A DNA stretch of 64,000 nt from contig NZ_CP066203.1 in assembly GCF_017310545.1 (NCBI RefSeq), positions 310,001-374,000 on the forward strand, in the 5' to 3' direction. A program made the position numbers and the translations under genes. The notes below the pieces were generated by a model, which worked only from the letters and a program-made list of their open reading frames with translations, had not been told where the DNA came from and ran no database searches. Of the stretch, positions 17,672 to 25,719 are shown in pieces. Position 1 is the stretch's first letter. Each line of letters begins with the position of its first letter. This DNA is from Methylacidimicrobium sp. B4. GTDB taxonomy: Bacteria; Verrucomicrobiota; Verrucomicrobiia; Methylacidiphilales; Methylacidiphilaceae.

Positions 17672-18448
17672 TCACTCCCAGCAGAGCGGAGGCGAGGGGG
17701 CATGCTCCGTCCAGACGTGGACGGCCAGAGGCGCAAGCTTCTCCCGCTCCAGGTGATCCCGGATCGCCCGCTCCACCAGCTCGGGCCGGTTGCAATCCTC
17801 GCTCAGGTGGCCCAAGACGACCGCCTCGAGCTTGCGTTGAGCCATCTCGGCCGCAATCTGCGCCGCACTCTCGTTGGAAAGGTGACCGTGCCGGGAGAGG
17901 ATCCTCTGCTTGACCGACCAGGGCCGCCGGGAGTCGGCCTGGAGAAGGGCGAGATCGTGATTCGCCTCCAGGAGCAGGGCTCGGCAGAGCCCGATCTTCT
18001 CCAAGACCAGGCGCGTGGCGTAGCCCAAGTCGGTCAGCACCCCGATCGTTCCGGCGGAATGATGAAAGAGGAAGCCCACGGGGTCCGCCGCGTCGTGGGG
18101 GACGGGGAAGCTTTCGACTTCCAGGTCTTCGAGCTCCAATCGGGAGGCGGTTTCGAGTCGCCGCCAGTCGATCCTCTCTTCCTCGCCGAGGGCAAGCCAG
18201 GTCAACTCGTTGCAGTACAAGGGAAGAGAATGGCGCTGGAGGAAGACGCGCAAGCCGCGGGAGTGGTCGGCGTGCTCATGCGTCAGGAAGACGCCCGCAA
18301 GGCTGGCCGGCTCGACGCCGGTTGCCTGAAGGCGCTCCTCCAGGCGGCGAGCGCTGATCCCCGCATCGATCAGCCACCGGCCCCTTTCGGTTTCTAGCAA
18401 GGCCGCGTTCCCGCTGCTGCCGCTCGCCAAGATCGTGAGCCGGAGCAT
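17672..18448 (-). CDS. Metallo-beta-lactamase fold hydrolase, YycJ/WalJ-like
   Basis: This 258-residue protein starts with LTILASGSSGNAALLE and carries the zinc motif FLTHEHADHSRGL. Further ligands are in HDAADPVGF, TDLGYATR, LLLEANHDL and VLGHLSEDCN. This order is that of YycJ-type proteins, a branch of the metallo-beta-lactamase superfamily thought to act on DNA or RNA. All expected His and Asp ligands are visible, so it should be active. It is divergent from rpoN, whose start lies about 120 bp away. Confidence 0.88.
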   Translation of the reverse strand: MLRLTILASGSSGNAALLETERGRWLIDAGISARRLEERLQATGVEPASLAGVFLTHEHADHSRGLRVFLQRHSLPLYCNELTWLALGEEERIDWRRLETASRLELEDLEVESFPVPHDAADPVGFLFHHSAGTIGVLTDLGYATRLVLEKIGLCRALLLEANHDLALLQADSRRPWSVKQRILSRHGHLSNESAAQIAAEMAQRKLEAVVLGHLSEDCNRPELVERAIRDHLEREKLAPLAVHVWTEHAPSPPLCWE

Positions 18449-18569
18449 GAACCGGAGTTAGCCGAAAGCCGGAGCAGAGGCGAGCCCAAAGGGCGGCAGG
18501 GATGCTCCGAAGCCGGCGGAGGCCTCTTTTTCTCCTGGCGGGAGCGAGGTCGGGTGATTAGCATAGTCT

Positions 18570-19958
18570 GTGCCTTCTCTAGGGCTTTTCCAATCGGTCC
18601 GGCTCAACCAGTCCCTTTCGCCGCAGATGCAGCAGTCCCTGGCGCTGCTGCAGGCACCGGCGATCGAGCTGCGCTCGGCGATCGCGCAGGAGCTGCTGGC
18701 CAATCCCGTCCTGGAAGAGGAGCTTGAGCTGGACCCTCCCGACGAGGGGCGGGAGAGCTCCCTGGAGGCTCTCGCCGAGACCGAGGAGTCATGGCGGGAG
18801 TACTTGGGGCCTACCGAAGCGAGGGTTGGGATTGCGGAGGATTCCGACGAGAAGCGCCAGTACTTCTTCGACTCCCAGGCGGTTCCCGAGACGCTGCGCG
18901 ACTTTCTGACCCGCCAGCTCACGGCCTCGACCGGGGATCCGGAGCTGCTCCGCACGGGAATCGAAGTGATCGGGAACCTGGACGACCGCGGCTACCTGCG
19001 CATCGATCTCGACGAGGTGGCGGCCGTCGCCGAGGTTCCCCTGGAAAGAGCCGAAGAGGCTCTCCAGATGGTCCAGGGCTTCGACCCGGCGGGGGTCGCC
19101 GCTCGCAGCCTGAAGGAGTGCCTGCTGATCCAGCTCCGCCGCCAAGGGAAAGGAGAGGAAGTGGAGGCAATGATCGTGGAGAACCACCTGGAGCTCCTCG
19201 CGCGACGGAAGTATCCGGAGCTCGTGAAGCTTCTCCATGTCTCCCTCCCCCGCATCGCGGCTGCCGCACGCCTCATCCGCACGCTCCAGCCCAATCCCGG
19301 AGGCAGCTTCCGTCGCACCGAGAGGGAGGCGGTCATCGAGGTCGATCTCCGAGTCGAAAGGGTCGACGGCAAGTGGACGGTTCTCGCCAACGAAGCGGCG
19401 ATCCCCCGGCTGCGGATCAGTGGAGCCTACAAGGACCTCCTCCACGCCAACGGACAGGATCCGGGCCTCCGAAACTACCTCAAGGAGAAGATCCGATCCG
19501 GCCGATTCCTCCTCAAGTGCCTGCGCCTCCGTCAGCAGACGCTCTCCCAAGTCGCTTCGGCGGTCGTCGACTGCCAGACGGACTTCTTCGACCACGGGCT
19601 GAGCCGCCTCCGACCGCTCACCATGGGTGAGATCGCCCGCCGCGTGGGGATTCACGAGACCACCGTCAGCCGGGCGATCGCCAACAAATATATCGAGACC
19701 CCTCATGGGATTTTCGAGCTCAAGTACTTCTTCCGTCCCGGCTATCAGACGGCCAAGGGAGATCTCCTCTCCAATCAGACGATCAAGGCGGCCATCGAGG
19801 AGATGGTGCGCAAGGAGGACCCACGCAATCCGCTCTCCGACCAGGATCTCGTCGACGCCTTCCGGGAGAAGGGAATCGTGCTCGCCCGAAGGACGGTGGC
19901 CAAGTATCGAGCCGCTCTTAAGATCCTTCCTTCACATCTGCGAAAGTCGGCGGCCTGA
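18570..19958 (+). CDS. rpoN: RNA polymerase sigma-54 factor
   Basis: This 462-residue protein starts at GTG 18570 with GGAGCGAGG upstream. The Gln-rich region I activator-interaction segment (SLSPQMQQSLALLQAPAIELRSAI) is followed by an acidic region II, the core-binding region III and the HTH (MGEIARRVGIHETTVSRAIANKYIETPHG). The RpoN box ARRTVAKYR recognises the -24 element. All diagnostic motifs are intact, so it should be functional. It would need enhancer-binding activators, none of which lies in this window. Confidence 0.95.
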   Translation: MPSLGLFQSVRLNQSLSPQMQQSLALLQAPAIELRSAIAQELLANPVLEEELELDPPDEGRESSLEALAETEESWREYLGPTEARVGIAEDSDEKRQYFFDSQAVPETLRDFLTRQLTASTGDPELLRTGIEVIGNLDDRGYLRIDLDEVAAVAEVPLERAEEALQMVQGFDPAGVAARSLKECLLIQLRRQGKGEEVEAMIVENHLELLARRKYPELVKLLHVSLPRIAAAARLIRTLQPNPGGSFRRTEREAVIEVDLRVERVDGKWTVLANEAAIPRLRISGAYKDLLHANGQDPGLRNYLKEKIRSGRFLLKCLRLRQQTLSQVASAVVDCQTDFFDHGLSRLRPLTMGEIARRVGIHETTVSRAIANKYIETPHGIFELKYFFRPGYQTAKGDLLSNQTIKAAIEEMVRKEDPRNPLSDQDLVDAFREKGIVLARRTVAKYRAALKILPSHLRKSAA

Positions 19959-20052
19959 CTCGGTTCGCCCAAAGACGATCTCGACCGATGCGGGGTGAGC
20001 GTCCGCAGGATGCAACCAGCTCGCTCGCGGGATGTCGCCTGCTTGTGGCTTC

Positions 20053-20754
20053 CTACCTCGCGGGGACGTATCTTCTCCTCGAACCTTCCTCGATTGCCTT
20101 TCGCTCTTCGGGCGTATAGGGCGGGACATCGTCCTTTGGCAAAAGGCCCAATTGCTTGTAGGCTTCGATCCATTCTGGAAAATAGGCATCTAACCGCCCG
20201 ACAATTGCGTATTCGGGTATCGGACGCGAGTTATAATAAGTTCTCCGAGTTAACCGCCTCACTTCCTCAATTCCCCGGATTTGGATCTGCTTCTCGATCC
20301 ACAGCTTGGCCATCTCGGTTGCCTCGGGCAAGCTTAAGCCTAACTGCGTCCACGCGGGTTGACGATCGCCAAAGGGCTCAGACCACCATGGGACCGTAAG
20401 CTCATCCCTTTCTATCCGGACAAAAACGCGCTCTCTCCCAATGCCATGGCGTTCGGCGCGGGGATCCCACATGCAGATCTCGTACCAGCTCACCCCGTCT
20501 TTGGCGACGATGTGGCCCATGATCAGCTTCGGTTTTCGCCAAAACAAGTGGTCCCAAAAATCCTCAGGGATGTCGGAGGGCCTAGAGGAGGGGGAGAGGG
20601 GGCCCGCCAAGCAGACTGGCGCCATCGTAAACGAGAGGAGCACGGTGGCTGCGAGGGCTCCGCGCCAAAGCCAAGAACCACGTATTGATCCATGATGGCA
20701 CATGGAGATCAGCGCCGGTGTTAGTAGGCTGAAACCCAAAAGCAGGTAGCGCAT
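20053..20754 (-). CDS. Array protein 1, exported, unknown function
   Basis: This 233-residue protein is the last of six tandem paralogs. An N-terminal hydrophobic stretch (MRYLLLGFSLLTPALIS) is followed by a second signal-like segment ending in CLAGP. The common core reads LIMGHIVAKDGVSWYEICMW, then VFVRIERDELTVPW and AWTQLGLSLPEATEMA. The C-terminus is Pro/Glu-rich (PPYTPEERKAIEEGSRRRY). No known family is recognised. It was originally adjacent to copy 2; the ISL3 element inserted 2 bp upstream of its start codon has separated it from the operon promoter. Confidence 0.8.
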   Translation of the reverse strand: MRYLLLGFSLLTPALISMCHHGSIRGSWLWRGALAATVLLSFTMAPVCLAGPLSPSSRPSDIPEDFWDHLFWRKPKLIMGHIVAKDGVSWYEICMWDPRAERHGIGRERVFVRIERDELTVPWWSEPFGDRQPAWTQLGLSLPEATEMAKLWIEKQIQIRGIEEVRRLTRRTYYNSRPIPEYAIVGRLDAYFPEWIEAYKQLGLLPKDDVPPYTPEERKAIEEGSRRRYVPAR

Positions 20755-20756
20755 CC

Positions 20757-20764
20757 CCTGCTTC
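20757..20764. repeat. 8-bp target duplication CCTGCTTC (left)
   Basis: CCTGCTTC directly borders the ISL3 element and is repeated at 22177-22184 on the other side. The paralogous junction between array copies 4 and 5 shows the uninterrupted sequence CCCCTGCTTCTCATTCCC. Confidence 0.9.
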
Positions 20765-22176
20765 GCCTCTTCGCTGTTTCAAGTGGGTAGAGCGGGAAGA
20801 TCGAGCCGCAGCTTTCCGGCTTTGAGGAACGCGGCAATTCTTAGGTAGCGGAAGCTCCGAAAGCCTCTGGCCATCCTTTTGGCAAGCTGGATCAGCCCGT
20901 TGATCGCTTCGATGGTTCCGTTGGTGATCCGGCTCTGGAGAAAGGCGATGATTCCCCCCAGATGCTCTTTGATGGTTTTGGAGAGTCTTCGGAAGGGGGC
21001 AAGCCGACTGCGATCCGCCCACCGGAACCACCAGCGGAGCTCTTGGGGATCCTCCTGGGAGAGGATCTCTTGGAGAGCCTCCCGCAACCCAATGGCTCTT
21101 CCCAATCGAGGATAGGCGGCGCAAAGGGAACTCCGCAGACCCTTCTGCTCCTCGCTTCGCGTCCATTCGTTGCCTCGAAGTGCCCAGAGGCTTCCTTTCG
21201 GCAGCAACCCTTGACGCCCGAACTCCTTGCGCACCTGGTCGACCGCCTCTCCCGCCATCTGCATGACAGGGAAATGATCAAAAATCCTCTCCGCCTTCGG
21301 AAAAAACTCCCGGGCTCCAGAGATGTAGGAGGGGCTCATATCCATGCAGATCGCTTCGATCTGCCCCGGATCGGCATTATGTTCCTTCATCTCCTTGGCG
21401 AAGGCCCCCAGAGCCTCCTTTCCTCTCCCCTCGGCAAGGAAGAGCAGCTTCCGGCTCTCCGCATCGGTAACGACCGTCACGTAACGGTGGCCCCGCTTGC
21501 TACTGGTCTCATCCACCAGGATCTTCTTGACCTCGCTCCAGTCCTCGCGTCGGTAGGCCTTTTCCACGTAGTGCCCCAAGACCCGCCAGAGCCGGGTATC
21601 TTGCTCCTTGAGCATCTCCGCCATCGCGGAAACCGACATCTCCCGGGAAAGCATCAAAATGACCGCCTCCATCATGAGAGTAAACCCGCTCCCCGCCCTG
21701 GCCCAAGGAACCTCCACCAGCCGAACTCCATGCTCCGGACAGTCGATCCGAGGAACCCGAGCGATCAACTCGGTCCGGTACTGCCAGAAGTTCATGTGCC
21801 TCCACCGCTTCTCCACCGTGTCGTGTACGGGGGAAGCTCTTCGACATTCCGGACAGGGAAACCGATGACCTTGCTGAAAATCGAGCCAGATCTTCAGAGT
21901 GTGCTCCTTCGCGGAGAGCTCACTCCGGCTCACCTTCCATTCCGAACCCAGTTGCAGCGCCGCAGCAAAAAGCTTGTTCGCATCCATCCCGCAAGCATCA
22001 ACCAGGCAGCCCGGTCTGGCAATCCGCCGTCAAGGAGGATCGACGAAGTCGAAGTGTCCTTGACGGCTTCCTCTCTCCCCAAAAATCCGTCGAAGACGGA
22101 TGGCAAGAGCCCCGCTTCTTGCCATCCCTTAACCGAAATCCGCTCCCCCCTTACCCACTCAATTCAGCGAGGAGCC
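20765..22176 (-). mobile_element. ISL3-family insertion sequence, complete copy, 1,412 bp
   Basis: The terminal inverted repeats are GCCTCTTCGCTGTTTCAAGT at the transposase 3' end and GGCTCCTCGCTGAATTGAGT at the other end. They continue to GGGTA, with mismatches. An 8-bp direct duplication flanks the element, as is normal for ISL3. It carries a single intact transposase gene and a non-coding stretch of about 190 bp upstream of it. It is the only copy here with an unbroken transposase and is a candidate source of activity for the defective copies. Confidence 0.95.
20779..21987 (-). CDS. tnpA: ISL3-family transposase, intact
   Basis: This 402-residue DDE transposase shows an N-terminal zinc-finger/HTH part (HRFPCPECRRASPVHDTVEKRW). 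The catalytic core has KILVDETSSKRGHRYVTVVTD for the first acidic residue and EAICMDMSPSYISG for the second Asp. NGTIEAINGLIQLAKRMARGF follows with the catalytic Glu. This is the ISL3 pattern. Compared with the copies at 38.8 and 45.2 kb it has no frameshift and keeps the second Asp. It would cut and join at the element ends with 8-bp duplications. Confidence 0.95.
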   Translation of the reverse strand: MDANKLFAAALQLGSEWKVSRSELSAKEHTLKIWLDFQQGHRFPCPECRRASPVHDTVEKRWRHMNFWQYRTELIARVPRIDCPEHGVRLVEVPWARAGSGFTLMMEAVILMLSREMSVSAMAEMLKEQDTRLWRVLGHYVEKAYRREDWSEVKKILVDETSSKRGHRYVTVVTDAESRKLLFLAEGRGKEALGAFAKEMKEHNADPGQIEAICMDMSPSYISGAREFFPKAERIFDHFPVMQMAGEAVDQVRKEFGRQGLLPKGSLWALRGNEWTRSEEQKGLRSSLCAAYPRLGRAIGLREALQEILSQEDPQELRWWFRWADRSRLAPFRRLSKTIKEHLGGIIAFLQSRITNGTIEAINGLIQLAKRMARGFRSFRYLRIAAFLKAGKLRLDLPALPT

Positions 22177-22184
22177 CCTGCTTC
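22177..22184. repeat. 8-bp target duplication CCTGCTTC (right)
   Basis: Partner of 20757-20764, immediately outside the right inverted repeat of the complete ISL3 element. Confidence 0.9.
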
Positions 22185-22865
22185 TCATTCCCTCTCCGCA
22201 GGAACATATCTTCTCATTGCATTTTCCTGAAATCTCTTCCACTGCTCAGGTGGAAGAGGCGGGACATAGTCCTTTGGCAAAAGGCCGAGTTGCTTCCGAG
22301 CTTCAAGTTCTTCTGGAAAATAGGCAGCTAACCGCCCGACAATTGCGTATTTAGGTATCGGACGCTGGCTATAATAAGTTCTCCGAGTTAACCGCTTCAC
22401 CTCTTCAATTCCCCACATTTGGATCTGCTTTTCGATCCACTGCTTGGCCATCTCGGTTGCCTCGGGCAGGGTTAATCCGAGCTGCGTCCATGCGGGTTCC
22501 CGATCGCCCAAGGGCGCAGACGACCAAGGAACCGTAAGGGCACCCTTTTCAATGCGGACAAGAGCGCGCACCCTTCCAGTGCCTTGGTAGTTAGGATCGG
22601 ACTCCCACATGCAGATATCGTACCAGCTCACCCCATCTTTGGCGACGATGTGGCCCATGATGACCTTCGGATTTCCCCAAAATAGCTGATCCAAAAAAGC
22701 CTGAGGAATATCCGGTGGCTTTGAGGAGGGGGAGAGCGAATCCGCCAAGCAGACCGACGCCATCGTAAACGAGAGAAGCAGAACGGCGGCGAGGACCGCG
22801 CGCCCAAGCCAAGAACGACGTGTTGACCCATAAGAGCCCATGGAGATCGGAGCTGGCACAGGCAC
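22185..22865 (-). CDS. Array protein 2, exported, unknown function
   Basis: This 226-residue paralog starts at GTG 22865, with ATG 22841 as an alternative. The signal-like N-terminus is RRSWLGRAVLAAVLLLSF with cleavage near CLADS. It keeps the core VIMGHIVAKDGVSWYDICMW and the YYSQRPIPKYAIVGRL block seen in copy 5. Its C-terminus (PEQWKRFQENAMRRYVPAE) is shared with copy 6, so copies 2, 5 and 6 look like a mosaic shaped by recombination or gene conversion. Confidence 0.8.
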   Translation of the reverse strand: MPVPAPISMGSYGSTRRSWLGRAVLAAVLLLSFTMASVCLADSLSPSSKPPDIPQAFLDQLFWGNPKVIMGHIVAKDGVSWYDICMWESDPNYQGTGRVRALVRIEKGALTVPWSSAPLGDREPAWTQLGLTLPEATEMAKQWIEKQIQMWGIEEVKRLTRRTYYSQRPIPKYAIVGRLAAYFPEELEARKQLGLLPKDYVPPLPPEQWKRFQENAMRRYVPAERE

Positions 22866-22902
22866 TTAGACTCGACGGTTAGATACCAATCTCATCTCTT
22901 TC

Positions 22903-23577
22903 CTATTGCAGTGGGACATATTTTCTTCTTGACTCTTCCTCGATTGCCTTTCGCTCTTCGGGCGTAAAGGGCGGGACATAGTCCTTTGGCAAAATGCCCA
23001 ACTGCTTGTAGGCTTCGATCCTTTCTGGAAAATAGGCGTCGTAAGACCGGAAAAGCAAGCTTTTGAGTGACGGGTGCGCTTCGTAATAGGCTCTCCGAGT
23101 TAACCGTCTCACATCTTCACTTCCCCGGATTTGGATCTGCTTCTCGATCCACTGCTTGGCCATCTCGGTTGCTTCAGGCAGGGTTAATCCGAGCTGCGTC
23201 CAGGCTGGCTCATAATTGCCAAATGGAGCAAACCACCAAGGGACCGTAAGGGTATCCTTTTCAATCCGGACAAAAACCCGCTCCCATCCAATGCCATGGC
23301 GTTCGGGACTCGGATCCCACATGCAGATCTCGTACCAGCTCACCCCGTCTTTGGCGACGATGTGGCCCATGATCACCTTCGGATTTCCCCGAAATAGCTG
23401 ATCCCAAAAGTCCTGAGGAATATCCGGTGGCTTTGAGGACGGGGAGAGGGAGTCCGCCAAGCAGACCGACGCCATCGTAAACGAGAGGAGCAGGGTGGCT
23501 GCGAGGGCACCGCGCCCAACCCAAGAACGACGTGTTGACCCATAAGAGCCCATGGAGATCGGAGCTGGCACAGGCAC
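22903..23577 (-). CDS. Array protein 3, exported, unknown function
   Basis: This 224-residue paralog starts at GTG 23577 with the same MPVPAPISMGSYGS leader as copy 2 and a signal segment ending CLADS. The core is conserved. The section after the core (AHPSLKSLLFRSYDAYFPE) is shared only with copy 4, and the C-terminus (EESRRKYVPLQ) likewise. The gap to copy 2 is 37 bp, so the genes are likely cotranscribed. Confidence 0.8.
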   Translation of the reverse strand: MPVPAPISMGSYGSTRRSWVGRGALAATLLLSFTMASVCLADSLSPSSKPPDIPQDFWDQLFRGNPKVIMGHIVAKDGVSWYEICMWDPSPERHGIGWERVFVRIEKDTLTVPWWFAPFGNYEPAWTQLGLTLPEATEMAKQWIEKQIQIRGSEDVRRLTRRAYYEAHPSLKSLLFRSYDAYFPERIEAYKQLGILPKDYVPPFTPEERKAIEEESRRKYVPLQ

Positions 23578-23614
23578 TTAGACTCGACGGTTAGATACAA
23601 ATCTCATCTATTTC

Positions 23615-24265
23615 CTATTGCAATGGGACATATTTTCTCCTTGACTCTTCCTCGATTGCCTTCCGCTCTTCGGGCGTAAATGGTGAGACATAGTCCTTTG
23701 GCAAAAGGCCCAATTGCTTGCGAGCTTCAATTTCTTCTGGAAAATAGGCATCGTAAGACCGGAAAATCAATTTTGTGAGTGACGGGTGCGCTTCGTAATA
23801 GGTTCTCCTGGTGAACCTCTTCACCTCTTCAATGCCCCGGATTTGAATCTGCTTTTCGATCCACTGCCTGACCATCTCGGTTGCCTCGGGCAAGCTCAAG
23901 CCCAATTGCGTCCACGCGGGCTCATAATTACCGAATGGCGCAAACCACCAAGGGACCGTAAGGGCGCCCTTTTCAATCCGAACGAAAACCCGCTCTTTTC
24001 CAGTGCCTTGGTATTTGGGATCAGACTCCCACATGCAGATATCGTACCAGCTCACCCCGTCTTTGGCGACGATGTGGCCCATGATCACCTTCGGTTTTCC
24101 GCGAAATAGCTGATCCCAAAAATCCTCAGGGATGTCGGAGGGCCTAGAGGAGGGGGAGAGGGGGCCCGCCAAGCAGGCCGGCGCCATCGTAAACGAGAGG
24201 AGCAGGGTGGCGGCGAGGGCACCGCGCCCAAGCCAAGAACGACGTGTTGACCCATAAGAGCGCAT
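23615..24265 (-). CDS. Array protein 4, exported, unknown function
   Basis: The safest start is ATG 24265 (MRSYGSTRRSW), giving 216 residues and a good signal peptide ending CLAGP. At the position of the start codon of copies 1 and 5 this copy has CTG (24316), which could be used as an alternative start. The core VIMGHIVAKDGVSWYDICMW is present. The AHPSLTKLIFRSYDAYFPE block and EESRRKYVPLQ tail pair it with copy 3. The upstream junction with copy 5 is the empty-site equivalent of the IS target. Confidence 0.75.
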   Translation of the reverse strand: MRSYGSTRRSWLGRGALAATLLLSFTMAPACLAGPLSPSSRPSDIPEDFWDQLFRGKPKVIMGHIVAKDGVSWYDICMWESDPKYQGTGKERVFVRIEKGALTVPWWFAPFGNYEPAWTQLGLSLPEATEMVRQWIEKQIQIRGIEEVKRFTRRTYYEAHPSLTKLIFRSYDAYFPEEIEARKQLGLLPKDYVSPFTPEERKAIEEESRRKYVPLQ

Positions 24266-24326
24266 GGAGTGCAGCGCCGGTGTTAGTAGGCTGAAACCCA
24301 GAAGCAGGTAGCGCAGCCCCTGCTTC

Positions 24327-25034
24327 TCATTCCCTCTCCGCAGGAACGTATCTTCTCCTGGAACCTTCCTCGATTGCCTTTCGCTCTTCGGGAGTAAAGG
24401 GCGGGACATAGTCCTTTGGCAAAAGGCCTAATTGCTTGCGAGCTTCAATTTCTTCTGGAAAATAGGCAGCTAACCGCCCGACAATTGCGTATTTGGGTAT
24501 CGGACGCTGGCTATAATAAGTTCTCCGAGTTAACCGCTTCACCTCTTCAATTCCCCACATTTGGATCTGCTTCTCGATCCACTGCTTGGCCATCTCGGTT
24601 GCCTCGGGCAGGGTTAATCCGAGCTGCGTCCACGCGGGTTCCCGATCGCCAAAGGGCTCAGACCACCAAGGGACCGTAAGCTCACCTTTTTCTATCCGGA
24701 CAAAAACGCGCTCCCATCCAATGCCTTGCTCTTCTGGACTCGGATCCCACATGCAGATATCGTACCAGCTCACCCCGTCTTTGGCGACGATGTGGCCCAT
24801 GATCACCTTCGGATTTCCCCGAAATAGCTGATCCCAAAAGTCCTGAGGAATATCTGGTGGCTTTGAGGAGGGGGAGAGCGAACCCGCCAAGCAGACCGAC
24901 GCCATCGTAAACGAGAGGAGCAGGGTGGCGGCGAGGGCTGGGCGCCTAAGCCAAGAGCGGCGTGTTGACCCATAAGAGCGCATGGAGTGCAGCGCCGGTG
25001 TTAGTAGGCTGAAGCCCACAAGCTGGTAGGGCAT
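24327..25034 (-). CDS. Array protein 5, exported, unknown function
   Basis: This 235-residue paralog starts at ATG 25034, 10 bp after the stop of copy 6. It has the longer leader with two hydrophobic stretches (LVGFSLLTPALHS and ALAATLLLSFTMASVCLAGS). The core is conserved (VIMGHIVAKDGVSWYDICMWDP; LTVPWWSEPFGDREPAWTQ). The C-terminus EEGSRRRYVPAERE resembles copy 1. Most of its middle section matches copy 2. Confidence 0.8.
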   Translation of the reverse strand: MPYQLVGFSLLTPALHSMRSYGSTRRSWLRRPALAATLLLSFTMASVCLAGSLSPSSKPPDIPQDFWDQLFRGNPKVIMGHIVAKDGVSWYDICMWDPSPEEQGIGWERVFVRIEKGELTVPWWSEPFGDREPAWTQLGLTLPEATEMAKQWIEKQIQMWGIEEVKRLTRRTYYSQRPIPKYAIVGRLAAYFPEEIEARKQLGLLPKDYVPPFTPEERKAIEEGSRRRYVPAERE

Positions 25035-25044
25035 CCTCTGCTTT

Positions 25045-25719
25045 TCATTCCCACTCCGCAGGAACGTATCTTCTCATTGCATTTTCCTGAAATCTCTTCC
25101 ACTGCTCAGGGGGAAGAGGTGGAACATAGTCCTTTGGCAAAAGGCCGAGTTGCTTCTTGGCTTCGATCCTTTCTGGAAAATAAGCAGCGCATGCCCCAGT
25201 GATCCCGTCTTCGGGTGATGGAGGCGAGTCATAATAGGTCCTCCTGGTTAACCGCTTCACCTCTTCAATTCCCCACATTTGGATCTGCTTCTCGATCCAC
25301 TGCTTGGCCATCTCGGTTGCCTCCGGCAGGGTTAATCCGAGCTGCGTCCATGCGGGTTCCCGATCGCCCAAGGGCGCAGACGACCAAGGAACCGTAAGGG
25401 CACCCTTTTCAATGCGGACAAGAGCGCGCACCCTTCCAGTGCCTTGGTAGTTAGGATCGGACTCCCACATGCAGATATCGTACCAGCTCACCCCATCTTT
25501 GGCGACGATGTGGCCCATGATGACCTTCGGATTTCCCCAAAATAGCTGATCCCAAAAAGCCTGAGGAATATCGGGGGGCTTTGAGGAGTGGGAGAGCGAA
25601 CCCGCCAAGCAGACGGATCCGATCATGAGTAAAAGGAAAAGAGGAGCGGCGAGGACCGCGCGCCCAAGCCAAGAGGGGAACATGGGATCCAAGGAGTCCA
25701 GGGGAGTGTTCGTCTTCAT
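25045..25719 (-). CDS. Array protein 6, exported, unknown function
   Basis: This is the first array member in transcription order. The ATG at 25719 overlaps the TGA of the CHAP-like gene (ATGA), so translation is coupled to the pilus-like operon; this is why I reject the longer frame starting at 25821. The N-terminus is the most diverged (MKTNTPLDSLDPMFPSWLGR, then PLFLLLMIGSVCLAGS). The core and the LTVPWSSAPLGDREPAWTQ block match copy 2. The central block (SPPSPEDGITGACAAYFPE) is unique. Confidence 0.8.
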   Translation of the reverse strand: MKTNTPLDSLDPMFPSWLGRAVLAAPLFLLLMIGSVCLAGSLSHSSKPPDIPQAFWDQLFWGNPKVIMGHIVAKDGVSWYDICMWESDPNYQGTGRVRALVRIEKGALTVPWSSAPLGDREPAWTQLGLTLPEATEMAKQWIEKQIQMWGIEEVKRLTRRTYYDSPPSPEDGITGACAAYFPERIEAKKQLGLLPKDYVPPLPPEQWKRFQENAMRRYVPAEWE

